From JBKCUI01 sp052161605 (GTDB taxonomy: Bacteria > Planctomycetota > Planctomycetia > Pirellulales > Pirellulaceae), in NCBI GenBank assembly GCA_052161605.1, contig CP197409.1: 64,000 bases of DNA; one strand, given 5' to 3'. Position numbers and translations under genes: made by a program. The notes under the pieces are model-generated. The model had not been told where the DNA came from. It did no database searches and saw only the letters and a list, made by a program, of their open reading frames with translations. Below, piece after piece: positions 18,007 through 27,095 of this stretch (positions within the stretch are counted from its first letter, which is position 1; every line of letters begins with the position of its first letter).

Positions 18007-19419
18007 ATGAGTGATCACAAGCCGAAAATTCCGATTGGGACGAAAGCCCCCAAGGCGTATGGCTGGATGGCTGAGTATTCCGACGAGCATCAGCTCTTGG
18101 AAGCAGCTCGCAAGGTGCGAGACTCTGGCTATACGGCAACCGATGCGTTTACTCCGTTCCCGGTCCACGGAATCGATCACGCGCTGGGAATCAAGCCTAC
18201 GGTTTTGCCATTTATCGTATTGTGCTGTGGTGCGACAGGGCTTTGCCTCGCGTTGCTAATGCAGTGGTGGATGAACGCAATTGATTATCCGTACATAATC
18301 TCTGGCAAGCCGTTAGGAATTACGCCTGCGTCGATTCCGGTTACGTTCGAAATGACGATTTTGTTTTCGGCTTTCTCGAGCTTCCTGGGAATGATTGCTC
18401 TAAATAGTTTACCTCGTTTCAGCAATCCAGTTTTTACGAACCCAAGATTTGATCGCGCCACGGACGACAAATTTTTCTTGTACGTGAGTGCATCTGACAA
18501 ATACTACAACCGAGAATCGGTTAAAGAGTTGCTCGGCGGTACGTCCCCCGACGCGTTGGACGAAGTCATGGATGACGAATCGCCTGCCGAATTGCCAAAA
18601 GCAGTCTGGTTGGGCGCTTTGCTCTTGGTTTTAACTGGTTTGATCCCTTTGATGATCGTATTTAACATCAGGGAAAGCTTCAGTGATAAGCCTCGATTCC
18701 ACGTCTTCTTGGACATGGACTTTCAACCGAAGAAAAAGGCCCAGCAGCAGACGACAATATTCGCGGATGGTAGGACGATGCGTCCGCAAGTCGTTGGGAC
18801 GGTCGGACGCGGACAACTCGAAGAGCAAGATGCGTTCTATCTCGGTTACGACCCAGATACGCTTGCTGCCACTCCTAAGTCTGTCGCAACCCGTCTTGTC
18901 TCCTTGCAGGATGGCGATGCGGGGTCACAAGAGGGTGCCACGACTCAAGAAGCGCTTCCAGCAGGTGATGCTCCAGCAAACGATTCTTCGATGGCTGCGC
19001 AGCCACCTGCTGTAGACGCTCCTGAGAAGCCATGGATTGCTGATCTGCCGATCGAGATCACCGAGGCCAACATGAAGCTGGGTGAGCAAAAGTTCCAGAT
19101 CTATTGTGCTACATGTCATGGTTATGCCGGCTTCGGCGATGGATTGGTGCACAAGCGTGCTGATGCTCTAGCGCAGGGGACTTGGTTGCCACCGACTTCG
19201 ATGCACATCGACAGAGTCAAGGAGCAGCCTGTAGGCAAGATCTTCAACACAATTTCCAAAGGTCAGGGCAAAATGGCAGGTTATGCCAATGCCATCACGC
19301 CAAAGGAACGTTGGGCGATCGTGTTGTACATTCGAGCATTGCAACGATCGCAAGATGCTAAGCTTGACGACATTCCAGTTGACAAGCGATCCAGTTTGGA
19401 CGAGGCGGGAAGCAATTAG
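18007..19419 (+). CDS. actDE: Fused ActD-ActE: DUF3341 membrane protein plus mono-haem cytochrome c
   Basis: A 470-residue fusion. Residues 1-190 match ActD (DUF3341): AYGWMAEYSDEHQLLEAARK, then two helices (FIVLCCGATGLCLALLMQWW and a second hairpin near 115-135). A third helix lies near 200-220. After a Gln/Ala/Pro-rich linker (about 310-345), residues 350-450 form a cytochrome c domain with Cys367-x2-Cys370-His and a candidate axial Met in GKMAGY. In Rhodothermus ActD and ActE are separate proteins; fusion fixes the stoichiometry. The haem domain faces outside and likely hands electrons to CoxB. Confidence 0.92.
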   Translation: MSDHKPKIPIGTKAPKAYGWMAEYSDEHQLLEAARKVRDSGYTATDAFTPFPVHGIDHALGIKPTVLPFIVLCCGATGLCLALLMQWWMNAIDYPYIISGKPLGITPASIPVTFEMTILFSAFSSFLGMIALNSLPRFSNPVFTNPRFDRATDDKFFLYVSASDKYYNRESVKELLGGTSPDALDEVMDDESPAELPKAVWLGALLLVLTGLIPLMIVFNIRESFSDKPRFHVFLDMDFQPKKKAQQQTTIFADGRTMRPQVVGTVGRGQLEEQDAFYLGYDPDTLAATPKSVATRLVSLQDGDAGSQEGATTQEALPAGDAPANDSSMAAQPPAVDAPEKPWIADLPIEITEANMKLGEQKFQIYCATCHGYAGFGDGLVHKRADALAQGTWLPPTSMHIDRVKEQPVGKIFNTISKGQGKMAGYANAITPKERWAIVLYIRALQRSQDAKLDDIPVDKRSSLDEAGSN

Positions 19420-19465
19420 GGTTCGCAGAACACCTTCGTGAGACAAAGATCAAGAAAATCAAATC

Positions 19466-20716
19466 ATGGGCATAAAGTACGATAAAGAAACGATTGAGCT
19501 TCCTGCGGCTTGGAAGATATACCCTCTGCCACTCATAGCAGCGGGGTTAATCCTTCTGGTGATTTCTTACATGGTAGGCTTGATGGTCGGTGGTGGGCCG
19601 AGCGATCCAGAGCGAGGGATGCAGTTCGCAACCCATTCGTACCTCGCCAACTTTATGTTTTTGTTTTCGTTCTCACTCGGTGCACTATTTTTCATCATGG
19701 TGCAGTTCCTGACGCGAGCGGGATGGAGTACGGCTGTCCGTCGCGTGGCTGAGATCAAGATGGCAATACTACCTTACTCAGCCTTGCTCTTCCTTCCTAT
19801 CCTTGGGTTGGTATTGATGGGTAGCCATTCGCTTTACGAATGGAATCAAGAACCAGAGAAAATCCACAATTCCCTCATTCGTGGCAAAGTTGAGGATGGC
19901 TATCTGCAGAGCAACTACTTCACGCTGCGAAGCGCTGTCTACATTGGGTTGCTGACTTGGATGTCGCTTTGGTTTTTCTCGAAAAGCCGAGCGCAGGATG
20001 AGACTGGCGATCCAGAGCTTTCTTTAGTGCGTCAGAAGTGGTCTGGGCCGTTTATAATGATTTACGCCTTGGCCGTGAGCTTCTTGGCATTCGACTGGGT
20101 CATGAGCGTTGATGCCGCGTGGTTCAGCACCATCTTTGGCGTGTATGTTTTTGCTGCGAGTATGCTGGGTTTTTTCTCCATGATGGTCATTGTCAACATG
20201 CTTCTGGAGCGAGCGGGCAAGCTCAAGGGTCTGATCAATGTCGAGCACTATCACGATTTGGCGAAATTCATGTTTGGGTTCGTCATGTTTTGGTCCTACA
20301 TAGCGTTCTCGCAGCTCATCCTGATTTGGTACGGAAATATTCCAGAGGAAACAGAGTGGTACCGATTCCGGCTAAATGACGGATGGCAATACTACTCCTA
20401 CTCTTTGATTTTTGTCCACTTTGCTATACCGTTTCTCGGCTTGTTGAGTCGGCACGTTAGACGTCACCGAGCAGGCTTGGTGTTCTGGGCCTGCTGGCTG
20501 ATCGCTGTGCACTGGATGGATATGACCTACCTAGTCATGCCTAACGTGAAGGGCAGCTTTGCGTTGGTCCCCATGCTAGGACACTTGGTGGGAGGCATCG
20601 GGGCACTCGCCTTGTTTGCAGGGTTCTTCTTGCTGAAAGCTTCGAACGTTCCGTTGGTGGCAGTCCGGGATCCGCGGATGCCCGAGTCATTGACCTATTC
20701 GAATCCGATTCTCTAG
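19466..20716 (+). CDS. actF: Alternative complex III subunit F, second NrfD-like membrane protein
   Basis: A 416-residue integral membrane protein with about ten helices, starting MGIKYDKETIELP and containing LANFMFLFSFSLGALFFIMV and FAIPFLGLLSRHVRR, characteristic of ActF. In the complex it is the structural pseudo-twin of ActC. The ATG is preceded by a purine-rich stretch. It lies 46 bp after actDE and 16 bp before a small membrane protein gene, clearly in the operon. Confidence 0.92.
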   Translation: MGIKYDKETIELPAAWKIYPLPLIAAGLILLVISYMVGLMVGGGPSDPERGMQFATHSYLANFMFLFSFSLGALFFIMVQFLTRAGWSTAVRRVAEIKMAILPYSALLFLPILGLVLMGSHSLYEWNQEPEKIHNSLIRGKVEDGYLQSNYFTLRSAVYIGLLTWMSLWFFSKSRAQDETGDPELSLVRQKWSGPFIMIYALAVSFLAFDWVMSVDAAWFSTIFGVYVFAASMLGFFSMMVIVNMLLERAGKLKGLINVEHYHDLAKFMFGFVMFWSYIAFSQLILIWYGNIPEETEWYRFRLNDGWQYYSYSLIFVHFAIPFLGLLSRHVRRHRAGLVFWACWLIAVHWMDMTYLVMPNVKGSFALVPMLGHLVGGIGALALFAGFFLLKASNVPLVAVRDPRMPESLTYSNPIL

Positions 20717-20732
20717 GAGTTTGTAGCAAAAA

Positions 20733-21047
20733 ATGGCTCGTTACGACGATTTAAACACAAAGATGATTGGATATGCAACGGTGTTGAGCATCGTTGTTCT
20801 TGTACTTGTTCTGCAAGGTCTTCAAGGGCTCACTTCGAGTTTGGTTAATTCAGAGGACGAACGGAAGATGCAGTCTGATGATTATCCATTGGCTGCTGTG
20901 AAGCGTGAACAAATGGCGTCCCTTAACGGTTACAAGAGAGTGCAGGTGCCAGATGACTCCTCCGAGGATCCGAATGCGACCAAGGAGATGTTTCGCATCC
21001 CATTGTCTGAGGCGAAGAAACTGGTTCTTCAGGATCTCGGAAATTAA
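20733..21047 (+). CDS. Small single-pass membrane protein of the complex III operon
   Basis: A 104-residue protein with one helix near residues 13-32 (YATVLSIVVLVLVLQGLQGL) and a hydrophilic C-terminal domain of about 65 residues rich in Asp, Glu and Lys. No cofactor motif is present. Position between actF and the sco gene, with short gaps on both sides, suggests an accessory or assembly subunit of the ACIII-caa3 supercomplex. The function is not known to me. Confidence 0.75.
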   Translation: MARYDDLNTKMIGYATVLSIVVLVLVLQGLQGLTSSLVNSEDERKMQSDDYPLAAVKREQMASLNGYKRVQVPDDSSEDPNATKEMFRIPLSEAKKLVLQDLGN

Positions 21048-21078
21048 TCCCCATTAGATTTCGCAACAAAGTGAATCC

Positions 21079-21969
21079 ATGTTCCAGAACACGCGAATAA
21101 CCTTTAGCAATGCGGGGCTTTGCTTCGTTGTTTGGTTATTCGTTTCGGTAACAGGATTTGCGGAAGTGTTCGGAAACGACCAAATCCCCGAGAGGCGGAT
21201 TGGTGTCGGCGTCGAAGAGAAGTTAGACACCAACATCCCACTGGATGTTATGTTTACCGACGATCAAGGGCGTTTGGTGGATTTCGCCAAGCTCTTGGAG
21301 CAGGGCAAACCAATTGTCCTCACACTAAACTACAGCAACTGTCCGGGTTTGTGTGTCGCCCAGTTGAATGGTTTGGTCACGGGGATGAATAAGGTGAAAA
21401 GCCTTGCTCTGGGCAAGGATTTTTACATGGTTTCTCTCAGCATCGATCCACGAGATGGGGTGAAGAAGGCCGCTGACACAAAGGCTAGGTACGCGGTGGA
21501 TTTAGAGCAGCCTCATTCTCCAGATGGTTGGAGGTTTCTAACTGGTTCTGAGAGAGATATCGTCACGATTGCAGAGGCGGTCGGGTTCAAGTACACGTAC
21601 GATGCCAAACACGACCAGTACAATCACGCAGCGGCGGCGATTTTCATTTCTCCGAAGGGGAGAATCACCAGATACCTGTACGAAGTAGGATTCGTCGGGG
21701 AAACCCTGAAGATGGCGTTGGTTGAGGCAGGTGAAGGGCGGATTGGCAGCACGCTGGACGCATTTGTACTTTGGTGCTCCCACTATGACGCGAGTGAGAA
21801 TCGTTATTCGGCGAGTGCTAGGAAATTGTTGTCGGTCTTTGCTGGAATTTTCCTGACGATGGGGCTCACGGCGATGGTGCCGTTTTGGCTTACAGGTCGC
21901 AAGGAACGCGCCCTGGCGCGAGAAAAACCAACGCAACCCGAGACAATTAGTCACACATCCTTCGGTTAG
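21079..21969 (+). CDS. SCO1/SenC-family copper chaperone, membrane-anchored
   Basis: A 296-residue protein with a signal peptide or anchor (LCFVVWLFVSVTGFAEVFG), a thioredoxin-like fold and copper ligands Cys88-Pro-Gly-Leu-Cys92 in NYSNCPGLC, with the partner His in QYNHAAAAIF near residue 182. A C-terminal helix (LLSVFAGIFLTMGLTAMVPF) is followed by a basic tail, typical of the Sco variant found next to caa3 oxidase genes. It delivers copper to the CuA centre of CoxB, which is encoded next. Loss of the Pro usually following the second Cys is a family variant. Confidence 0.9.
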   Translation: MFQNTRITFSNAGLCFVVWLFVSVTGFAEVFGNDQIPERRIGVGVEEKLDTNIPLDVMFTDDQGRLVDFAKLLEQGKPIVLTLNYSNCPGLCVAQLNGLVTGMNKVKSLALGKDFYMVSLSIDPRDGVKKAADTKARYAVDLEQPHSPDGWRFLTGSERDIVTIAEAVGFKYTYDAKHDQYNHAAAAIFISPKGRITRYLYEVGFVGETLKMALVEAGEGRIGSTLDAFVLWCSHYDASENRYSASARKLLSVFAGIFLTMGLTAMVPFWLTGRKERALAREKPTQPETISHTSFG

Positions 21970-22028
21970 ATTTTAGGTACACTTACGGAAATAGCGTTAA
22001 GAGAACGTAACTCCTGACAAGCAAAATC

Positions 22029-23009
22029 ATGAACATGTCAATTTTGGCTGATATCGCAGATGGTTTTTGGTTCCCGAAGGCCGCATCCAGTTTCGCCGAG
22101 CGGGTCGATTTCCTGTACTACGCTATTCTTTGGATCTGCATCATTTTTTTCATACCGATCGTGTATGCGATGGTGTACTTCGCCATTAAGTATCGCGATC
22201 GTCCTGGGTACAAGGGAAGCCCGGAGGCCTTGCACAATAACACCCTCGAGGTGACCTGGACCGTTGTTCCGACCTTGATCGTGGTTTGGATTTTCTGGGA
22301 GGGGGCTGCCGGATATTTGGAAATGTCTCGAGTTCCAAACGACACGCTGGACATCAACGTGACGGCGAGAAAGTGGAGTTGGAGTTTCAAATATAAGGAA
22401 AACGGGGGCGAGAGCACCGATCTTTATTTGCCGGTCAACACTAATATCAAGTTGGTGATGCAGTCCCGAGACGTTTTGCATAGCTTTTTCGTCCCCGCAT
22501 TCCGAGCAAAAAGGGACGTTGTGCCCGGACGATACACCTACATGTGGTTCCGACCGACGGTGGAAGGTGTGTACGACCTATTTTGCACGGAATATTGTGG
22601 GGATGCCCATAGTAACATGATCACGAAAGTTCATGTGCTGTCTGAGGATGAATACAAACTGCAATTAGCCGAGCTAATTAAAGAGCCAGAGGACATTGTC
22701 GAGCGAGGAAAATGGTTGTATCAACGCAAGGCTTGCATGTCGTGTCACTATGCGGGCGATATTGGTGCAAAAGGGCCTGGACCAAGCTACAACGGAACGT
22801 GGGGGAAGACATTTAGGCTGTCGGATGGTCGCGAGATCCTCTTTGATGAGCAATATGTTTTGAACTCGATTCGCAATCCCGCCAGTGAAAAGCGAGCAGG
22901 CTACGAGAACGCATCTGCCATGCCAGCTTACAGCCGTGCAGATTTGTCCGACGAGCACGTGGAAGCCATTACGGCCTTCATCGAATCGTTGAAGGACGAG
23001 AAGCCGTAG
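22029..23009 (+). CDS. coxB: Cytochrome c oxidase subunit II with fused cytochrome c (caa3 type)
   Basis: A 326-residue protein. Two transmembrane helices lie near residues 27-50 and 75-95. The CuA domain ends in CTEYCGDAHSNM, giving ligands Cys186, Cys190, His194 and Met197, with the upstream His in DVLHSFFVPAF. A cytochrome c domain follows, with Cys236-x2-Cys239-His240 and a candidate axial Met in SAMPAYS. The fused haem is the hallmark of caa3 oxidases and accepts electrons from the ActE haem domain or a soluble carrier. Confidence 0.95.
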   Translation: MNMSILADIADGFWFPKAASSFAERVDFLYYAILWICIIFFIPIVYAMVYFAIKYRDRPGYKGSPEALHNNTLEVTWTVVPTLIVVWIFWEGAAGYLEMSRVPNDTLDINVTARKWSWSFKYKENGGESTDLYLPVNTNIKLVMQSRDVLHSFFVPAFRAKRDVVPGRYTYMWFRPTVEGVYDLFCTEYCGDAHSNMITKVHVLSEDEYKLQLAELIKEPEDIVERGKWLYQRKACMSCHYAGDIGAKGPGPSYNGTWGKTFRLSDGREILFDEQYVLNSIRNPASEKRAGYENASAMPAYSRADLSDEHVEAITAFIESLKDEKP

Positions 23010-23071
23010 TAAATAATTTAATAAGTAACAAAATATTTGAGGAATTCTTTCTTCAGTCGAGGAATTAGAAC

Positions 23072-24745
23072 ATGAGTGCCGTTACCAGTCCCGTAATCGC
23101 GCCGGTAAGGACCGATGAGAAGGTTGAGCATCACTACCTCAACCATTCGTCTGGTTTTTTAAGCTGGGCGCTGACGCTAGATCACAAGCGAATTGGCTTG
23201 ATGTATCTGGCAGGAATTTTGTTTGCCTTTTTCCTAGGTGGAGTGTTTGCCTTGGCAATCCGCTTCCACTTGTGGAATCCAAACCAGGATCCTGATTTAG
23301 CTTGGTTGTCAAATCAGACTTACAACCGAGTGTTCACCCTTCACGGGGCGATCATGGTATTCCTATTCATCATCCCTAGCATCCCTGCTGCGTTGGGCAA
23401 TTTTCTTTTGCCGATCATGCTCGGCACAAAAGACGTCGCGTTTCCGCGATTGAATTTGGCGAGTTTTTACCTCTGGATAATCGGGTTCTTATTCTTCACA
23501 TTTACGTTGTTTACCTCCGGTATTGACACGGGTTGGACGTTTTACACTCCGTATAGTATCGAGACGACATCTCAGGTAACGCCTGCGACGTTGGGTGTTT
23601 TCATTCTTGGGTTTAGCTCTATTTTCACGGGTCTAAATTTCATCGTTACCATCAACACCATGCGACCACCCGGAATGTCGTGGTTTAAGATGCCGTTATT
23701 CCTTTGGGCGGTATATGCGACATCCATCATTCAGGTTTTAGCAACACCGGTTCTTGGTATCACAGTTCTACTGCTTGCGATGGAGCGAATTATTGGGATC
23801 GGTATATTCGATCCAGCGTTGAATGGTGACCCGGTTACGTTCCAGCACTTCTTCTGGTTTTACTCACACCCAGCTGTTTACATCATGATTTTGCCAGCGA
23901 TGGGGATCATCAGCGAGTTGATGAGCGTTCACAGTCACAAGGGAATTTTCGGCTACCGCATGATTGCGTACAGCTCGATTGCGATTGCTTTGTTCGGCTT
24001 TTTGGTGTGGGGACACCACATGTTCACAGCGGGAATGTCGGACATCACGACGATCATCTTCAGTGCATTGACGTTTACGGTGTCGATCCCGTCGGCCATT
24101 AAGGTGTTCAACTGGGTTGGTACGATGTATCAGGGAACTGTTTCGTTAAACACCCCCATGGTTTATGCACTGTCATTCCTGTTCTTATTCACCATTGGTG
24201 GTCTGACAGGTTTGTTCTTGGGTGCTTTGTCGACAGACATGCACTTGCACGACACTTATTTCGTAGTAGCACACTTTCACTATGTGATGATGGGCGGTAC
24301 GTTGGTCGCGTTTGTTGGTGGTCTGTTTCACTGGTGGCCGAAGATGACCGGGAAGATGTTTAACGATGCTGCTGGTATTTTGTCGGGCGTAATCGTTTTT
24401 GTTGGGTTCAACCTGACGTTCTTGCCTCAATTCGTTCTTGGCACGAGAGGGATGCCTCGACGCTACGCATCGTACGTGGAGGAATTCCAAGACTTGCATC
24501 GTCTGTCCACGATTGGAGCGGCTATGCTTGGCTTTGGATTGCTGGTTGCTGGCCTAGTCTTACTTCACTCGATCTTTTATGGAAAGAAAGCGCCGAAGAA
24601 TCCTTGGGGTGGTGCGACGTTGGAGTGGGAATGCTCCTCACCTCCACCGCACGACAACTTCAGTTCGCCACCACCGGTGGATGATCCTTACGATTTCCGT
24701 GGTATAGAATACGACGGCAAGTCTGGCGGTTACGTCAAGAAATAA
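23072..24745 (+). CDS. coxA: Cytochrome c oxidase subunit I, A2-type
   Basis: A 557-residue haem-copper oxidase core with twelve helices. The low-spin haem ligand lies in FTLHGAIMVF, CuB and cross-linked Tyr in WFYSHPAVYIMILP near residue 265, the CuB His pair in WGHHMFTAGM, and the haem ligands in TYFVVAHFHYVMMGG. The YSHP motif with Ala in place of the helix-VI Glu marks the A2 subfamily, as in Thermus and Rhodothermus caa3. It reduces oxygen and pumps protons. A hairpin follows its stop codon. Confidence 0.96.
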   Translation: MSAVTSPVIAPVRTDEKVEHHYLNHSSGFLSWALTLDHKRIGLMYLAGILFAFFLGGVFALAIRFHLWNPNQDPDLAWLSNQTYNRVFTLHGAIMVFLFIIPSIPAALGNFLLPIMLGTKDVAFPRLNLASFYLWIIGFLFFTFTLFTSGIDTGWTFYTPYSIETTSQVTPATLGVFILGFSSIFTGLNFIVTINTMRPPGMSWFKMPLFLWAVYATSIIQVLATPVLGITVLLLAMERIIGIGIFDPALNGDPVTFQHFFWFYSHPAVYIMILPAMGIISELMSVHSHKGIFGYRMIAYSSIAIALFGFLVWGHHMFTAGMSDITTIIFSALTFTVSIPSAIKVFNWVGTMYQGTVSLNTPMVYALSFLFLFTIGGLTGLFLGALSTDMHLHDTYFVVAHFHYVMMGGTLVAFVGGLFHWWPKMTGKMFNDAAGILSGVIVFVGFNLTFLPQFVLGTRGMPRRYASYVEEFQDLHRLSTIGAAMLGFGLLVAGLVLLHSIFYGKKAPKNPWGGATLEWECSSPPPHDNFSSPPPVDDPYDFRGIEYDGKSGGYVKK

Positions 24746-24766
24746 GTATCTTTACAACACAATTTC

Positions 24767-24793
24767 GCCGCTCCAAAACGGGGCGGCTTTCCC
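24767..24793 (+). terminator. Hairpin between coxA and coxC, terminator- or attenuator-like
   Basis: GCCGCTCC (24767-24774) pairs with GGGGCGGC (24780-24787) around a five-base AAAAC loop, with a single G-T wobble, followed by TTTCCCTC. It lies inside the operon, 22 bp after the coxA stop, so it may act as a partial terminator or mRNA stabiliser rather than an operon end. Confidence 0.55.
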
Positions 24794-24811
24794 TCATTTA
24801 CCAGCTCTGAA

Positions 24812-25891
24812 ATGTCAACAGAAGCCGTAGCACAAAACGAAAACCACGATCACGGGCACCACGAGCACCCCTCTTGGTTGGCTCATCACTTCGACGATGC
24901 TCAGCAACAGTTTGATGCTGGCAAGTTTGGGATGTGGATGTTCTTGGTCACTGAGGTTCTTTTCTTCTCGGGCATGTTTTGTGCCTACGTGCTCTTTCGG
25001 AACCGAAATCCTGAGGTTTTTGAGTATTGCAGCTCTTTTTTGAATACCAAGCTGGGAGCGATCAACACGGGCGTTTTGTTGTTTAGTTCGTTGACGATGG
25101 CTTGGGCGGTGAGGGCAGCACAGCTAAAGCAACATACCCTGTTGGTAGGCATGCTGGGTGCGACACTCGGTTGTGCGGCGATATTCCTTGGTGTTAAGGC
25201 GGTAGAGTACACTCACAAGTGGGAGCTTGGTCTGCTTCCTGGGAGGATGTACGTGGCTCAAATGGAAAATCCGGTGCATGGCGATCATCATTACCTCACG
25301 TATGTGATGATTTTGCCCTTGATCCTGACGATCATTGCTGGTTTGTACTACATCTATTCTGTTGTAATTTCGAGCCGATTCCACCGACAGGTTTCCGGAC
25401 CGGTGCTGGTTTCAGGCCTATGTTTCTTTGCTGGCATAGGTCTCGGTAATATTTTGGAGAGTGGGGATCATGGCGACCATGGCAGCCACGTAACCAAAGC
25501 GGAGCATTCTCAGGTAGAAGGTCATCATGGCGAGGCTGATCACACGGAAAGCACCAGCAACTCCGAGGCGCGATTCACTTTAGTTTCGGATACTTCTAGG
25601 GTCTTAAACCCCGACGTTTATGTGCCAGCACTAGAGCAGCAGATTCCGGATAGCCAAGTAAACAATCAAGGTATGGCTGGTTTGTTTTTCAGTATTTACT
25701 ACTGTATGACAGGAGTTCACGCAGTCCACATTCTCGGTGGAATGGCGGTAATCATTTGGTTGATCGTCAAAGCAGCGCGGCATGAGTTCCATTCCCAGTA
25801 CTTCGGACCGGTCGACAACGTCGGTTTGTATTGGCACTTGGTGGACTTTATCTGGATCTATTTGTTCCCATTGCTTTACCTGATCGGTTAA
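24812..25891 (+). CDS. coxC: Cytochrome c oxidase subunit III with a large internal insertion
   Basis: A 359-residue protein; usual subunit III is about 200-265. The N-terminal part (FDAGKFGMWMFLVTEVLFFSG) and the C-terminal part (YYCMTGVHAVHILGGMAVII, VDFIWIYLFPLLYL) are canonical. Between them, after the conserved VKAVEY near residue 130, sits an insertion of about 120 residues with two extra predicted helices (YLTYVMILPLILTIIAGLYY and VSGPVLVSGLCFFAGIGLG) and a loop rich in His, Asp and Glu. The N-terminus also has a His cluster. The subunit supports proton uptake and oxidase stability. Confidence 0.9.
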   Translation: MSTEAVAQNENHDHGHHEHPSWLAHHFDDAQQQFDAGKFGMWMFLVTEVLFFSGMFCAYVLFRNRNPEVFEYCSSFLNTKLGAINTGVLLFSSLTMAWAVRAAQLKQHTLLVGMLGATLGCAAIFLGVKAVEYTHKWELGLLPGRMYVAQMENPVHGDHHYLTYVMILPLILTIIAGLYYIYSVVISSRFHRQVSGPVLVSGLCFFAGIGLGNILESGDHGDHGSHVTKAEHSQVEGHHGEADHTESTSNSEARFTLVSDTSRVLNPDVYVPALEQQIPDSQVNNQGMAGLFFSIYYCMTGVHAVHILGGMAVIIWLIVKAARHEFHSQYFGPVDNVGLYWHLVDFIWIYLFPLLYLIG

Positions 25892-25939
25892 GCAAGCCAA
25901 TGTCATCACCAATCGCAACACTCACAATCTAAGACAAAG

Positions 25940-26380
25940 ATGGCTAATTCGCATACTTCAACGACAGATGCCCAGGGAGTGGCAAGTGACGGACATGGAC
26001 ATGGTCATGGACACGCGGAGGGGGAGTTCGCACACCCAGCGCCGGTGTCTATGCTCTTGTCAGTTTTTGCCGCTTTGCTTGTATTAACGTTTCTGACTGT
26101 GTTTCAGGCTCGGTTCAAGCTGGGGGATATGGAAATTGTTCTGACGTTGTTTATCGCTACAGTGAAGGCAGGTTTAGTTATTGCTTTCTTTATGCACCTT
26201 CTGTGGGATAAGCCTCTCAATGCTATCGTTATCCTCAGCAGCTTGATCTTCGTTTCGTTATTCCTAGGGTTTTGTTTGATGGATGCCAGGGGCTACCGCG
26301 ACAACCTCATTATGGATCCCAATGGAAATTTGCTAGAAAATTCAAAGCCTGCTGCACGGCAAGTTAGCACCAGCAAATAG
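25940..26380 (+). CDS. coxD: Cytochrome c oxidase subunit IV (prokaryotic type)
   Basis: A 146-residue protein with a His/Gly-rich soluble start (GHGHGHAEGEFAH) and three transmembrane helices: MLLSVFAALLVLTFLTVFQA, EIVLTLFIATVKAGLVIAFFM and AIVILSSLIFVSLFLGFCLM. The motif ATVKAGLVIAFFMHL is typical of COX4_pro/CyoD-like subunits. It stabilises the CuB site during assembly according to family knowledge. Confidence 0.88.
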   Translation: MANSHTSTTDAQGVASDGHGHGHGHAEGEFAHPAPVSMLLSVFAALLVLTFLTVFQARFKLGDMEIVLTLFIATVKAGLVIAFFMHLLWDKPLNAIVILSSLIFVSLFLGFCLMDARGYRDNLIMDPNGNLLENSKPAARQVSTSK

Positions 26381-26403
26381 GTTGTAACCTCGCGGGGATA
26401 GCG

Positions 26404-26904
26404 TTGCGTTTCGAGCACATAAGGCATAAGCCCCCGCTAGAGCTTCTAAATCCACGGGGCATAGTCTTGGTTCTTGCCCCGATGCGGAGCAATGTCAATC
26501 TGAGCCGTATTGTGCGTTTAGCTGGTTGCTTCGGAATTACTCGAGTTATTCAGTGCGGGCAGGGGCGTGTAGACCGAGAGATAGCACGGGATGCAGCGAA
26601 TGTCGTTGAAGTGATCCAGCGCAGAACTCTGCCCCCTGTTCTGGAGCAATTGGGAGCTGAGGGGTATCAACGCGTAGGCTTGGAACAGACAACGAACTCA
26701 GAGTCTCTTTATACCTTTCAGTTCGTCGAAAAAACCGCCCTGGTTATTGGTAGCGAGCGGGAAGGTTTATCACAAGAAGAATTGAATCTCCTCGACCGAG
26801 TGGTAGAGATACCCGTATATGGGCAGCCCCATTCCTACAACGTCGCAACAGCTGCGACGATGGCGGTTTACGAGTATTGCAAGCAAAACAGTATTCTCAA
26901 GTAA
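26404..26904 (+). CDS. SPOUT-family (TrmH-type) RNA 2'-O-methyltransferase
   Basis: A 166-residue protein read from a TTG; no ATG lies nearby in frame. The three SpoU motifs are present: RSNVNLSRIVRLAGCFG near residue 28, LVIGSEREGLSQEEL near 116, and IPVYGQPHSYNVATAATMAVYE near 137. They form the trefoil-knot SAM site. The target tRNA or rRNA position cannot be told. It starts 23 bp after coxD and may ride on the respiratory transcript. Confidence 0.88.
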   Translation: MRFEHIRHKPPLELLNPRGIVLVLAPMRSNVNLSRIVRLAGCFGITRVIQCGQGRVDREIARDAANVVEVIQRRTLPPVLEQLGAEGYQRVGLEQTTNSESLYTFQFVEKTALVIGSEREGLSQEELNLLDRVVEIPVYGQPHSYNVATAATMAVYEYCKQNSILK

Positions 26905-27095
26905 TCGGCGGCTCTTTCCCCCTGTTTCGTAGGGTTGTGGCCTGTGAAGTCGGTTAGCTGTCAATGGAACTATGGTTAAATTTTAACGCGCAGATCATCT
27001 TTTTTGCTTGAAGCGACTTTCCTCTAAATACCGATCATAGGGACTGAGGCATCCTGCGCGAATGGTTGCCATTGATTCCAATTGAGGTACGAGAC

